In this document: in pieces, positions 24,825 to 38,507 of the stretch | How the letters are laid out: the number at the start of each line of letters is the position of its first letter | Position numbering within the stretch: the first letter of the stretch is position 1 | Source of the DNA: Auanema rhodensis | Lineage: Eukaryota > Nematoda > Chromadorea > Rhabditida > Rhabditidae | Reading direction: 5' to 3' | DNA: 64,000 nt | Assembly: GCA_964057225.1 (NCBI GenBank) | Contig: OZ059900.1 | Location: 20,661,638-20,725,637 of the forward strand | Notes under the pieces: generated by a model | The model's input: the letters and a program-made list of their open reading frames with translations, nothing else | Databases searched by the model: none | Told to the model about the DNA's origin: nothing | Translations under genes and position numbers: made by a program

Positions 24825-27800
24825 AGTATTTCCCATGAGAAATATTTTATTATGCTGGAAAACCAGTTTTTGGAAATTTCGCTGTAAACAAGGCTTTGAC
24901 TTACGATTTCATGTGTTCAAACTCATGCAATGTCAATGAAACCTAGCTCAAAATTGTTCGTACAACGTCTAGTTCCACTTTCACGACAAAAAAAACAGGG
25001 GTTAGAAAATTAAGGAAATTAGCATATTCTGAGGGCACGCCCCTTATGGCTAATATTGATTAAATCGATTTTTGTTCATATGAGTCGTCAAATGCAACGA
25101 ATTTCAGCGTGTTACATACTAAAATGAAGCATTTTACATGCTGAACACTAGAAAAATACAAAAACACAGTATTTCCCATGAGAAATATTTTATTATGCTG
25201 GAAAACCAGTTTTTGGAAATTTCGCTGTAAACAAGGTTTTGACTTACGATTTCATGTGTTCAAACTCATGCAATGTCAATGAAACCTAGCTCAAAACTGT
25301 TCGTACAACGTCTAGTTCCACTTTCACGACAAAAAAACAGGGGTTAGAAAATTAAGGAAATTAGCATATTCTGAGGGCACGCCCCTTATGGCTAATATTG
25401 ATTAAATCGATTTTTGTTCATATGAGTCGTCAAATGCAACGAATTTCAGCGTGTTACATACTTAAATGAAGCATTTTACATGCTGAACACTAGAAAAATA
25501 CAAAAACACTGTATTTCCCATGAGAAATATTTTATTATGCTGGAAAACCAGTTTTTGGAAATTTCGCTGTAAACAAGGTTTTGACTTACGATTTCATGTG
25601 TTCAAACTCATGCAATGTCAATGAAACCTAGCTCAAAATTGTTCGTACAACGTCTAGTTCCACTTTCACGACAAAAAAACAGGGGTTAGAAAATAAAGGA
25701 AATTAGCATATTCTGAGGGCACGCCCCTTATGGCTAATATTGATTAAATCGATTTTTGTTCATATGAGTCGTCAAATGCAACGAATTTCAGCGTGTTACA
25801 TACTAAAATGAAGCATTTTACATGCTGAACACTAGAAAAATACAAAAACACAGTATTTCCCATGAGAAATATTTTATTATGCTGGAAAACCAGTTTTTGG
25901 AAATTTCGCTGTAAACAAGGTTTTGACTTACGATTTCATGTGTTCAAACTCATGCAATGTCAATGAAACCTAGCTCAAAATTGTTCGTACAACGTCTAGT
26001 TCCACTTTCACGACAAAAAAAACAGGGGTTAGAAAATTAAGGAAATTAGCATATTCTGAGGGCACGCCCCTTATGGCTAATATTGATTAAATCGATTTTT
26101 GTTCATATGAGTCGTCAAATGCAACGAATTTCAGCGTGTTACATACTAAAATGAAGCATTTTACATGCTGAACACTAGAAAAATACAAAAACACAGTATT
26201 TCCCATGAGAAATATTTTATTATGCTGGAAAACCAGTTTTTGGAAATTTCGCTGTAAACAAGGTTTTGACTTACGATTTCATGTGTTCAAACTCATGCAA
26301 TGTCAATGAAACCTAGCTCAAAACTGTTCGTACAACGTCTAGTTCCACTTTCACGACAAAAAAACAGGGGTTAGAAAATTAAGGAAATTAGCATATTCTG
26401 AGGGCACGCCCCTTATGGCTAATATTGATTAAATCGATTTTTGTTCATATGAGTCGTCAAATGCAACGAATTTCAGCGTGTTACATACTTAAATGAAGCA
26501 TTTTACATGCTGAACACTAGAAAAATACAAAAACACTGTATTTCCCATGAGAAATATTTTATTATGCTGGAAAACCAGTTTTTGGAAATTTCGCTGTAAA
26601 CAAGGTTTTGACTTACGATTTCATGTGTTCAAACTCATGCAATGTCAATGAAACCTAGCTCAAAATTGTTCGTACAACGTCTAGTTCCACTTTCACGACA
26701 AAAAAACAGGGGTTAGAAAATAAAGGAAATTAGCATATTCTGAGGGCACGCCCCTTATGGCTAATATTGATTAAATCGATTTTTGTTCATATGAGTCGTC
26801 AAATGCAACGAATTTCAGCGTGTTACATACTAAAATGAAGCATTTTACATGCTGAACACTAGAAAAATACAAAAACACAGTATTTCCCATGAGAAATATT
26901 TTATTATGCTGGAAAACCAGTTTTTGGAAATTTCGCTGTAAACAAGGTTTTGACTTACGATTTCATGTGTTCAAACTCATGCAATGTCAATGAAACCTAG
27001 CTCAAAATTGTTCGTACAACGTCTAGTTCCACTTTCACGACAAAAAAACAGGGGTTAGAAAATTAAGGAAATTAGCATATTCAGAGGGCACGCCCCTTAT
27101 GGCTAATATTGATTAAATCGATTTTTGTTCATATGAGTCGTCAAATGCAACGAATTTCAGCGTGTTACATACTAAAATGAAGCATTTTACATGCTGAACA
27201 CCAGAAAAATACAAAAACACAGTATTTCCCATGAGAAATATTTTATTATGCTGGAAAACCAGTTTTTGGAAATTTCGCTGTAAACAAGGCTTTGACTTAC
27301 GATTTCATGTGTTCAAACTCATGCAATGTCAATGAAACCTAGCTCAAAATTGTTCGTACAACGTCTAGTTCCACTTTCACGACAAAAAAAACAGGGGTTA
27401 GAAAATTAAGGAAATTAGCATATTCTGAGGGCACGCCCCTTATGGCTAATATTGATTAAATCGATTTTTGTTCATATGAGTCGTCAAATGCAACGAATTT
27501 CAGCGTGTTACATACTAAAATGAAGCATTTTACATGCTGAACACTAGAAAAATACAAAAACACAGTATTTCCCATGAGAAATATTTTATTATGCTGGAAA
27601 ACCAGTTTTTGGAAATTTCGCTGTAAACAAGGTTTTGACTTACGATTTCATGTGTTCAAACTCATGCAATGTCAATGAAACCTAGCTCAAAACTGTTCGT
27701 ACAACGTCTAGTTCCACTTTCACGACAAAAAAACAGGGGTTAGAAAATTAAGGAAATTAGCATATTCTGAGGGCACGCCCCTTATGGCTAATATTGATTA

Positions 27801-28247
27801 AATCGATTTTTGTTCATATGAGTCGTCAAATGCAACGAATTTCAGCGTGTTACATACTTAAATGAAGCATTTTACATGCTGAACACTAGAAAAATACAAA
27901 AACACTGTATTTCCCATGAGAAATATTTTATTATGCTGGAAAACCAGTTTTTGGAAATTTCGCTGTAAACAAGGTTTTGACTTACGATTTCATGTGTTCA
28001 AACTCATGCAATGTCAATGAAACCTAGCTCAAAATTGTTCGTACAACGTCTAGTTCCACTTTCACGACAAAAAAACAGGGGTTAGAAAATAAAGGAAATT
28101 AGCATATTCTGAGGGCACGCCCCTTATGGCTAATATTGATTAAATCGATTTTTGTTCATATGAGTCGTCAAATGCAACGAATTTCAGCGTGTTACATACT
28201 AAAATGAAGCATTTTACATGCTGAACACTAGAAAAATACAAAAACAC
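24825..28247 (-). repeat. 3-mer higher-order repeat in block B, three copies
   Basis: Units of 1,027 bp lie at 24,825-25,851, 25,852-26,878 and 27,221-28,247, with one extra monomer (26,879-27,220, carrying TCAGAGG and CCAG) before the last. Each reads left to right: an A8 monomer; a monomer with AAAACTGTT and CTTAAATG; a monomer with AATAAAGG whose left edge is CACTGTATT. The middle unit lacks the AAGGCTTT change otherwise tied to A8, so the linked marker pair has been broken there by exchange or conversion. Confidence 0.86.
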
Positions 28248-29615
28248 AGTATTTCCCATGAGAAATATTTTATTATGCTGGAAAACCAGTTTTTGGAAAT
28301 TTCGCTGTAAACAAGGTTTTGACTTACGATTTCATGTGTTCAAACTCATGCAATGTCAATGAAACCTAGCTCAAAATTGTTCGTACAACGTCTAGTTCCA
28401 CTTTCACGACAAAAAAACAGGGGTTAGAAAATTAAGGAAATTAGCATATTCAGAGGGCACGCCCCTTATGGCTAATATTGATTAAATCGATTTTTGTTCA
28501 TATGAGTCGTCAAATGCAACGAATTTCAGCGTGTTACATACTAAAATGAAGCATTTTACATGCTGAACACTAGAAAAATACAAAAACACAGTATTTCCCA
28601 CGAGAAATATTTTATTATGCTGGAAAACCAGTTTTTGGAAATTTCGCTGTAAACAAGGTTTTGACTTACGATTTCATGTGTTCAAACTCATGCAATGTCA
28701 ATGAAACCTAGCTCAAAATTGTTCTTACAACGTCTAGTTCCACTTTCACGACAAAAAAACAGGGGTTAGAAAATTAAGGAAATTAGCATATTCTGAGGGC
28801 ACGCCCCTTATGGCTAATATTGATTAAATCGATTTTTGTTCATATGAGTCGTCAAATGCAACGAATTTCAGCGTGTTACATACTAAAATGAAGCATTTTA
28901 CATGCTGAACACTAGAAAATTACAAAAACACAGTATTTCCCATGAGAAATATTTTATTATGCTGGAAAACCAGTTTTTGGAAATTTCGCTGTAAACAAGG
29001 TTTTGACTTACGATTTCATGTGTTCAAACTCATGCAATGTCAATGAAACCTAGCTCAAAATTGTTCGTACAACGTCTAGTTCCACTTTCACGACAAAAAA
29101 ACAGGGGTTAGAAAATTAAGGAAATTAGCATATTCTGAGGGCACGCCCCTTATGGCTAATATTGATTAAATCGATTTTTGTTCATATGAGTCGTCAAATG
29201 CAACGAATTTCAGCGTGTTACATACTAAAATGAAGCATTTTACATGCTGAACACTAGAAAAATACAAAAACACAGTATTTCCCATGAGAAATATTTTATT
29301 ATGCTGGAAAACCAGTTTTTGGAAATTTCGCTGTAAACAAGGTTTTGACTTACGATTTCATGTGTTCAAACTCATGCAATGTCAATGAAACCTAGCTCAA
29401 AACTGTTCGTACAACGTCTTGTTCCACTTTCACGACAAAAAAACAGGGGTTAGAAAATTAAGGAAATTAGCATATTCTGAGGGCACGCCCCTTATGGCTA
29501 ATATTGATTAAATCGATTTTTGTTCATATGAGTCGTCAAATGCAACGAATTTCAGCGTGTTACATACTAAAATGAAGCATTTTACATGCTGAACACTAGA
29601 AAAATACAAAAACAC
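27221..29615 (-). repeat. Inverted copy of the block A 7-mer
   Basis: Read right to left, the monomers are: AACAGTTTT (29,274-29,615); plain; GTAATTTTC/CTCGTGGG (28,590-28,931); TCTGAAT; CCTTTATT ending TACA; AAGTATG plus AACAGTTTT; 8-T/CAAAGCC (27,221-27,563). This is the seven-monomer order of 685-3,079 in the opposite orientation and with the same 2,395-bp length. Small private changes (TTCTTACAAC near 28,725; CGTCTTGTTCC near 29,417) show it has diverged slightly. Confidence 0.9.
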
Positions 29616-30641
29616 AGTATTTCCCATGAGAAATATTTTATTATGCTGGAAAACCAGTTTTTGGAAATTTCGCTGTAAACAAGGTTTTGACTTACGATTT
29701 CATGTGTTCAAACTCATGCAATGTCAATGAAACCTAGCTCAAAATTGTTCGTACAACGTCTAGTTCCACTTTCACGACAAAAAAACAGGGGTTAGAAAAT
29801 TAAGGAAATTAGCATATTCTGAGGGCACGCCCCTTATGGCTAATATTGATTAAATCGATTTTTGTTCATATGAGTCGTCAAATGCAACGAATTTCAGCGT
29901 GTTACATACTAAAATGAAGCATTTTACATGCTGAACACTAGAAAAATACAAAAACACAGTATTTCCCATGAGAAATATTTTATTATGCTGGAAAACCAGT
30001 TTTTGGAAATTTCGCTGTAAACAAGGTTTTGACTTACGATTTCATGTGTTCAAACTCATGCAATGTCAATGAAACCTAGCTCAAAATTGTTCGTACAACG
30101 TCTAGTTCCACTTTCACGACAAAAAAACAGGGGTTAGAAAATTAAGGAAATTAGCATATTCTGAGGGCACGCCCCTTATGGCTAATATTGATTAAATCGA
30201 TTTTTGTTCATATGAGTCGTCAAATGCAACGAATTTCAGCGTGTTACATACTAAAATGAAGCATTTTACATGCTGAACACTAGAAAAATACAAAAACACA
30301 GTATTTCCCATGAGAAATATTTTATTATGCTGGAAAACCAGTTTTTGGAAATTTCGCTGTAAACAAGGTTTTGACTTACGATTTCATGTGTTCAAACTCA
30401 TGCAATGTCAATGAAACCTAGCTCAAAATTGTTCGTACAACGTCTAGTTCCACTTTCACGACAAAAAAACAGGGGTTAGAAAATTAAGGAAATTAGCATA
30501 TTCTGAGGGCACGCCCCTTATGGCTAATATTGATTAAATCGATTTTTGTTCATATGAGTCGTCAAATGCAACGAATTTCAGCGTGTTACATACTAAAATG
30601 AAGCATTTTACATGCTGAACACTAGAAAAATACAAAAACAC

Positions 30642-33035
30642 AGTATTTCCCACGAGAAATATTTTATTATGCTGGAAAACCAGTTTTTGGAAATTTCGCT
30701 GTAAACAAGGTTTTGACTTACGATTTCATGTGTTCAAACTCATGCAATGTCAATGAAACCTAGCTCAAAATTGTTCGTACAACGTCTAGTTCGACTTTCA
30801 CGACAAAAAAACAGGGGTTAGAAAATTAAGGAAATTAGCATATTCTGAGGGCACGCCTCTTATGGCTAATATTGATTAAATCGATTTTTGTTCATATGAG
30901 TCGTCAAATGCAACGAATTTCAGCGTGTTACATACTAAAATGAAACATTTTACATGCTGAACACTAGAAAAATACAAAAACACAGTATTTCCCACGAGAA
31001 ATATTTTATTATGCTGGAAAACCAGTTTTTGGAAATTTCGCTGTAAACAAGGTTTTGACTTACGATTTCATGTGTTCAAACTCATGCAATGTCAATGAAA
31101 CCTAGCTCAAAATTGTTCGTACAACGTGTAGTTCCACTTTCACGACAAAAAAACAGGGGTTAGAAAATTAAGGAAATTAGCATATTCTGAGGGCACGCCC
31201 CTTATGGCTAATATTGATTAAATCGATTTTTGTTCATATGAGTCGTCAAATGCAACGAATTTCAGCGTGTTACATACTAAAATGAAGCATTTTACATGCT
31301 GAACACTAGAAAAATACAAAAACACAGTATTTCCCATGAGAAATATTTTATTATGCTGGAAAACCAGTTTTTGGAAATTTCGCTGTAAACAAGGTTTTGA
31401 CTTACGATTTCATGTGTTCAAACTCATGCAATGTCAATGAAACCTAGCTCAAAATTGTTCGTACAACGTCTAGTTCCACTTTCACGACAAAAAAACAGGG
31501 GTTAGAAAATTAAGGAAATTAGCATATTCTGAGGGCACGCCCCTTATGGCTAATATTGATTAAATCGATTTTTGTTCATATGAGTCGTCAAATGCAACGA
31601 ATTTCAGCGTGTTACATACTAAAATGAAGCATTTTACATGCTGAACACTAGAAAAATACAAAAACACAGTATTTCCCATGAGAAATATTTTATTATGCTG
31701 GAAAACCAGTTTTTGGAAATTTCGCTGTAAACAAGGTTTTGACTTACGATTTCATGTGTTCAAACTCATGCAATGTCAATGAAACCTAGCTCAAAATTGT
31801 TCGTACAACGTCTAGTTCCACTTTCACGACAAAAAAACAGGGGTTAGAAAATTAAGGAAATTAGCATATTCTGAGGGCACGCCCCTTATGGCTAATATTG
31901 ATTAAATCGATTTTTGTTCATATGAGTCGTCAAATGCAACGAATTTCAGCGTGTTACATACTAAAATGAAGCATTTTACATGCTGAACACTAGAAAAATA
32001 CAAAAACACAGTATTTCCCACGAGAAATATTTTATTATGCTGGAAAACCAGTTTTTGGAAATTTCGCTGTAAACAAGGTTTTGACTTACGATTTCATGTG
32101 TTCAAACTCATGCAATGTCAATGAAACCTAGCTCAAAATTGTTCGTACAACGTCTAGTTCGACTTTCACGACAAAAAAACAGGGGTTAGAAAATTAAGGA
32201 AATTAGCATATTCTGAGGGCACGCCTCTTATGGCTAATATTGATTAAATCGATTTTTGTTCATATGAGTCGTCAAATGCAACGAATTTCAGCGTGTTACA
32301 TACTAAAATGAAACATTTTACATGCTGAACACTAGAAAAATACAAAAACACAGTATTTCCCACGAGAAATATTTTATTATGCTGGAAAACCAGTTTTTGG
32401 AAATTTCGCTGTAAACAAGGTTTTGACTTACGATTTCATGTGTTCAAACTCATGCAATGTCAATGAAACCTAGCTCAAAATTGTTCGTACAACGTGTAGT
32501 TCCACTTTCACGACAAAAAAACAGGGGTTAGAAAATTAAGGAAATTAGCATATTCTGAGGGCACGCCCCTTATGGCTAATATTGATTAAATCGATTTTTG
32601 TTCATATGAGTCGTCAAATGCAACGAATTTCAGCGTGTTACATACTAAAATGAAGCATTTTACATGCTGAACACTAGAAAAATACAAAAACACAGTATTT
32701 CCCATGAGAAATATTTTATTATGCTGGAAAACCAGTTTTTGGAAATTTCGCTGTAAACAAGGTTTTGACTTACGATTTCATGTGTTCAAACTCATGCAAT
32801 GTCAATGAAACCTAGCTCAAAACTGTTCGTACAACGTCTAGTTCCACTTTCACGACAAAAAAACAGGGGTTAGAAAATTAAGGAAATTAGCATATTCTGA
32901 GGGCACGCCCCTTATGGCTAATATTGATTAAATCGATTTTTGTTCATATGAGTCGTCAAATGCAACGAATTTCAGCGTGTTACATACTAAAATGAAGCAT
33001 TTTACATGCTGAACACTAGAAAAATACAAAAACAC
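30642..33035 (-). repeat. 4-monomer periodicity in block B (1,368 bp)
   Basis: The monomer pair at 30,642-31,325 (first: GTTCGAC, CGCCTCTTA, GAAACATTTT; second: CGTGTAG; both with CCCACGAG) recurs at 32,010-32,693, an offset of 1,368 bp. Two plain monomers lie between; after the second pair the matching position instead holds an AAAACTGTT monomer. The same GTTCGAC marker recurs at 34,897, 36,265 and 37,291, keeping multiples of 342 bp. Confidence 0.83.
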
Positions 33036-34745
33036 AGTATTTCCCATGAGAAATATTTTATTATGCTGGAAAACCAGTTTTTGGAAATTTCGCTGTAAAC
33101 AAGGTTTTGACTTACGATTTCATGTGTTCAAACTCATGCAATGTCAATGAAACCTAGCTCAAAATTGTTCGTACAACGTCTAGTTCCACTTTCACGACAA
33201 AAAAACAGGGGTTAGAAAATTAAGGAAATTAGCATATTCTGAGGGCACGCCCCTTATGGCTAATATTGATTAAATCGATTTTTGTTCATATGAGTCGTCA
33301 AATGCAACGAATTTCAGCGTGTTACATACTAAAATGAAGCATTTTACATGCTGAACACTAGAAAAATACAAAAACACAGTATTTCCCATGAGAAATATTT
33401 TATTATGCTGGAAAACCAGTTTTTGGAAATTTCGCTGTAAACAAGGTTTTGACTTACGATTTCATGTGTTCAAACTCATGCAATGTCAATGAAACCTAGC
33501 TCAAAATTGTTCGTACAACGTCTAGTTCCACTTTCACGACAAAAAAACAGGGGTTAGAAAATTAAGGAAATTAGCATATTCTGAGGGCACGCCCCTTATG
33601 GCTAATATTGATTAAATCGATTTTTGTTCATATGAGTCGTCAAATGCAACGAATTTCAGCGTGTTACATACTAAAATGAAGCATTTTACATGCTGAACAC
33701 TAGAAAAATACAAAAACACAGTATTTCCCATGAGAAATATTTTATTATGCTGGAAAACCAGTTTTTGGAAATTTCGCTGTAAACAAGGTTTTGACTTACG
33801 ATTTCATGTGTTCAAACTCATGCAATGTCAATGAAACCTAGCTCAAAATTGTTCGTACAACGTCTAGTTCCACTTTCACGACAAAAAAACAGGGGTTAGA
33901 AAATTAAGGAAATTAGCATATTCTGAGGGCACGCCCCTTATGGCTAATATTGATTAAATCGATTTTTGTTCATATGAGTCGTCAAATGCAACGAATTTCA
34001 GCGTGTTACATACTAAAATGAAGCATTTTACATGCTGAACACTAGAAAAATATAAAAACACAGTATTTCCCATGAGAAATATTTTATTATGCTGGAAAAC
34101 CAGTTTTTGGAAATTTCGCTGTAAACAAGGTTTTGACTTACGATTTCATGTGTTCAAACTCATGCAATGTCAATGAAACCTAGCTCAAAATTGTTCGTAC
34201 AATGTCTAGTTCCACTTTCACGACAAAAAAACAGGGGTTAGAAAATTAAGGAAATTAGCATATTCTGAGGGCACGCCCCTTATGGCTAATATTGATTAAA
34301 TCGATTTTTGTTCATATGAGTCGTCAAATGCAACGAATTTCAGCGTGTTACATACTAAAATGAAGCATTTTACATGCTGAACACTAGAAAAATACAAAAA
34401 CACAGTATTTCCCATGAGAAATATTTTATTATGCTGGAAAACCAGTTTATGGAAATTTCGCTGTAAACAAGGTTTTGACTTACGATTTCATGTGTTCAAA
34501 CTCATGCAATGTCAATGAAACCTAGCTCAAAATTGTTCGTACAACGTCTAGTTCCACTTTCACGACAAAAAAACAGGGGTTAGAAAATTAAGGAAATTAG
34601 CATATTCTGAGGGCACGCCCCTTATGGCTAATATTGATTAAATCGATTTTTGTTCATATGAGTCGTCAAATGCAACGAATTTCAGCGTGTTACATACTAA
34701 AATGAAGCATTTTACATGCTGAACACTAGAAAAATACAAAAACAC

Positions 34746-37700
34746 AGTATTTCCCACGAGAAATATTTTATTATGCTGGAAAACCAGTTTTTGGAAATTT
34801 CGCTGTAAACAAGGTTTTGACTTACGATTTCATGTGTTCAAACTCATGCAATGTCAATGAAACCTAGCTCAAAATTGTTCGTACAACGTCTAGTTCGACT
34901 TTCACGACAAAAAAACAGGGGTTAGAAAATTAAGGAAATAAGCATATTCTGAGGGCACGCCTCTTATGGCTAATATTGATTAAATCGATTTTTGTTCATA
35001 TGAGTCGTCAAATGCAACGAATTTCAGCGTGTTACATACTAAAATGAAACATTTTACATGCTGAACACTAGAAAAATACAAAAACACAGTATTTCCCACG
35101 AGAAATATTTTATTATGCTGGAAAACCAGTTTTTGGAAATTTCGCTGTAAACAAGGTTTTGACTTACGATTTCATGTGTTCAAACTCATGCAATGTCAAT
35201 GAAACCTAGTTCAAAATTGTTCGTACAACGTCTAGTTCCACTTTCACAACAAAAAAACAGGGGTTAGAAAATTAAGGAAATTAGCATATTCTGAGGGCAC
35301 GCCCCTTATGGCTAATATTGATTAAATCGATTTTTGTTCATATGAGTCGTCAAATGTAACGAATTTCAGCGTGTTACATACTAAAATGAAGCATTTTACA
35401 TGGTGAACACTAGAAAAATACAAAAATACAGTATTTCCCATGAGAAAGATTTTATTATGCTGGAAAACCAGTTTTTGGAAATTTCGCTGTAAACAAGGTT
35501 TTGACTTACGATTTCATGTGTTCAAACTCATGCAATGTCAATGAAACCTAGCTCAAAATTGTTCGTACAACGTCTAGTTCCACTTTCACGACAAAAAAAC
35601 AGGGGTTAGAAAATTAAGGAAATTAGCATATTCTGAGGGCACGCCCCTTATGGCTAATATTGATTAAATCGATTTTTGTTCATATGAGTCGTCAAATGCA
35701 ACGAATTTCAGCGTGTTACATACTAAAATGAAGCATTTTACATGCTGAACACTAGAAAAATACAAAAACACAGTATTTCCCATGAGAAATATTTTATTAT
35801 GCTGGAAAACCAGTTTTTGGAAATTTCGCTGTAAACAAGGTTTTGACTTACGATTTCATGTGTTCAAACTCATGCAATGTCAATGAAACCTAGCTCAAAA
35901 TTGTTCGTACAACGTCTAGTTCCACTTTCACGACAAAAAAACAGGGGTTAGAAAATTAAGGAAATTAGCATATTCTGAGGGCACGCCCCTTATGGCTAAT
36001 ATTGATTAAATCGATTTTTGTTCATATGAGTCGTCAAATGCAACGAATTTCAGCGTGTTACATACTAAAATGAAGCATTTTACATGCTGAACACTAGAAA
36101 AATACAAAAACACAGTATTTCCCACGAGAAATATTTTATTATGCTGGAAAACCAGTTTTTGGAAATTTCGCTGTAAACAAGGTTTTGACTTACGATTTCA
36201 TGTGTTCAAACTCATGCAATGTCAATGAAACCTAGCTCAAAATTGTTCGTACAACGTCTAGTTCGACTTTCACGACAAAAAAACAGGGGTTAGAAAATTA
36301 AGGAAATTAGCATATTCTGAGGGCACGCCTCTTATGGCTAATATTGATTAAATCGATTTTTGTTCATATGAGTCGTCAAATGCAACGAATTTCAGCGTGT
36401 TACATACTAAAATGAAGCATTTTACATGCTGAACACTAGAAAAATACAAAAACACAGTATTTCCCATGAGAAATATTTTATTATGCTGGAAAACCAGTTT
36501 TTGGAAATTTCGCTGTAAACAAGGTTTTGACTTACGATTTCATGTGTTCAAACTCATGCAATGTCAATGAAACCTAGCTCAAAATTGTTCGTACAACGTC
36601 TAGTTCCACTTTCACGACAAAAAAACAGGGGTTAGAAAATTAAGGAAATTAGCATATTCTGAGGGCACGCCCCTTATGGCTAATATTGATTAAATCGATT
36701 TTTGTTCATATGAGTCGTCAAATGCAAAGAATTTCAGCGTGTTACATACTAAAATGAAACATTTTACATGCTGAACACTAGAAAAATACAAAAACACAGT
36801 ATTTCCCATGAGAAATATTTTATTATGCTGGAAAACCAGTTTTTGGAAATTTCGCTGTAAACAAGGTTTTGACTTACGATTTCATGTGTTCAAACTCATG
36901 CAATGTCAATGAAACCTAGCTCAAAATTGTTCGTACAACGTCTAGTTCCACTTTCACGACAAAAAAACAGGGGTTAGAAAATTAAGGAAATTAGCATATT
37001 CTGAGGGCACGCCTCTTATGGCTAATATTGATTAAATCGATTTTTGTTCATATGAGTCGTCAAATGCAACGAATTTCAGCGTGTTACATACTAAAATGAA
37101 GCATTTTACATGCTGAACACTAGAAAAATACAAAAACACAGTATTTCCCATGAGAAATATTTTATTATGCTGGAAAACCAGTTTTTGGAAATTTCGCTGT
37201 AAACAAGGTTTTGACTTACGATTTCATGTGTTCAAACTCATGCAATGTCAATGAAACCTAGCTCAAAATTGTTCGTACAACGTCTAGTTCGACTTTCACG
37301 ACAAAAAAACAGGGGTTAGAAAATTAAGGAAATTAGCATATTCTGAGGGCACGCCCCTTATGGCTAATATTGATTAAATCGATTTTTGTTCATATGAGTC
37401 GTCAAATGCAAAGAATTTCAGCGTGTTACATACTAAAATAAAACATTTTACATGCTGAACACTAGAAAAATACAAAAACACAGTATTTCCCACGAGAAAT
37501 ATTTTATTATGCTGGAAAACCAGTTTTTGGAAATTTCGCTGTAAACAAGGTTTTGACTTACGATTTCATGTGTTCAAACTCATGCAATGTCAATAAAACC
37601 TAGCTCAAAATTGTTCGTACAACGTGTAGTTCCACTTTCACGACAAAAAAACAGGGGTTAGAAAATTAAGGAAATTAGCATATTCTGAGGGCACGCCCCT

Positions 37701-38507
37701 TATGGCTAATATTGATTAAATCGATTTTTGTTCATATGAGTCGTCAAATGCAACGAATTTCAGCGTGTTACATACTAAAATGAAGCATTTTACATGCTGA
37801 ACACTAGAAAAATACAAAAACACAGTATTTCCCATGAGAAATATTTTATTATGCTGGAAAACCAGTTTTTGGAAATTTCGCTTTAAACAAGGTTTTGACT
37901 TACGATTTCATGTGTTCAAACTCATGCAATGTCAATGAAACCTAGCTCAAAATTGTTCGTACAACGTCTAGTTCCACTTTCACGACAAAAAAACAGGGGT
38001 TAGAAAATTAAGGAAATTAGCATATTCTGAGGGCACGCCCCTTATGGCTAATATTGATTAAATCGATTTTTGTTCATATGAGTCGTCAAATGCAGCGAAT
38101 TTCAGCTTGTTACATACTAAAATGAAACATTTTACATGCTGAACACTAGAAAAATACAAAAACACAGTATTTCCCATGAGAAATATTTTATTATGCTGGA
38201 AAACCAGTTTTTGGAAATTTCGCTGTAAACAAGGTTTTGACTTACGATTTCATGTGTTCAAACTCATGCAATGTCAACGAAACCTAGCTCAAAATTGTTC
38301 GTACAACGTCTAGTTCCACTTTCACGACAAAAAAACAGGGGTTAGAAAATTAGGGAAATTAGCATATTCTGAGGGCACGCCCCTTATGGCTAATATTGAT
38401 TAAATCGATTTTTGTTCATATGAGTCGTCAAATGCAACGAATTTTAGCGTGTTACATACTAAAATGAAGCATTTTACATGTTGAACACTAGAAAAATACA
38501 AAAACAC
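34746..38507 (-). repeat. Heterogeneous, less homogenised part of block B
   Basis: Monomers here carry many single or rare changes. Examples are AAATAAGC near 34,938; the copy 35,088-35,429 with CCTAGTTC, TTCACAAC, AAATGTAAC and TGGTGAAC; GAGAAAGATT near 35,447; GCAAAGAAT near 36,727 and 37,411; CAATAAAACC near 37,595; TTTAAACAAG near 37,883; and TTAGGGAAA near 38,353. No clean tandem HOR pair is visible. The CCTAGTTC at about 35,210 is the only block B copy of the GAACTAGG marker that dominates block C. Confidence 0.78.
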
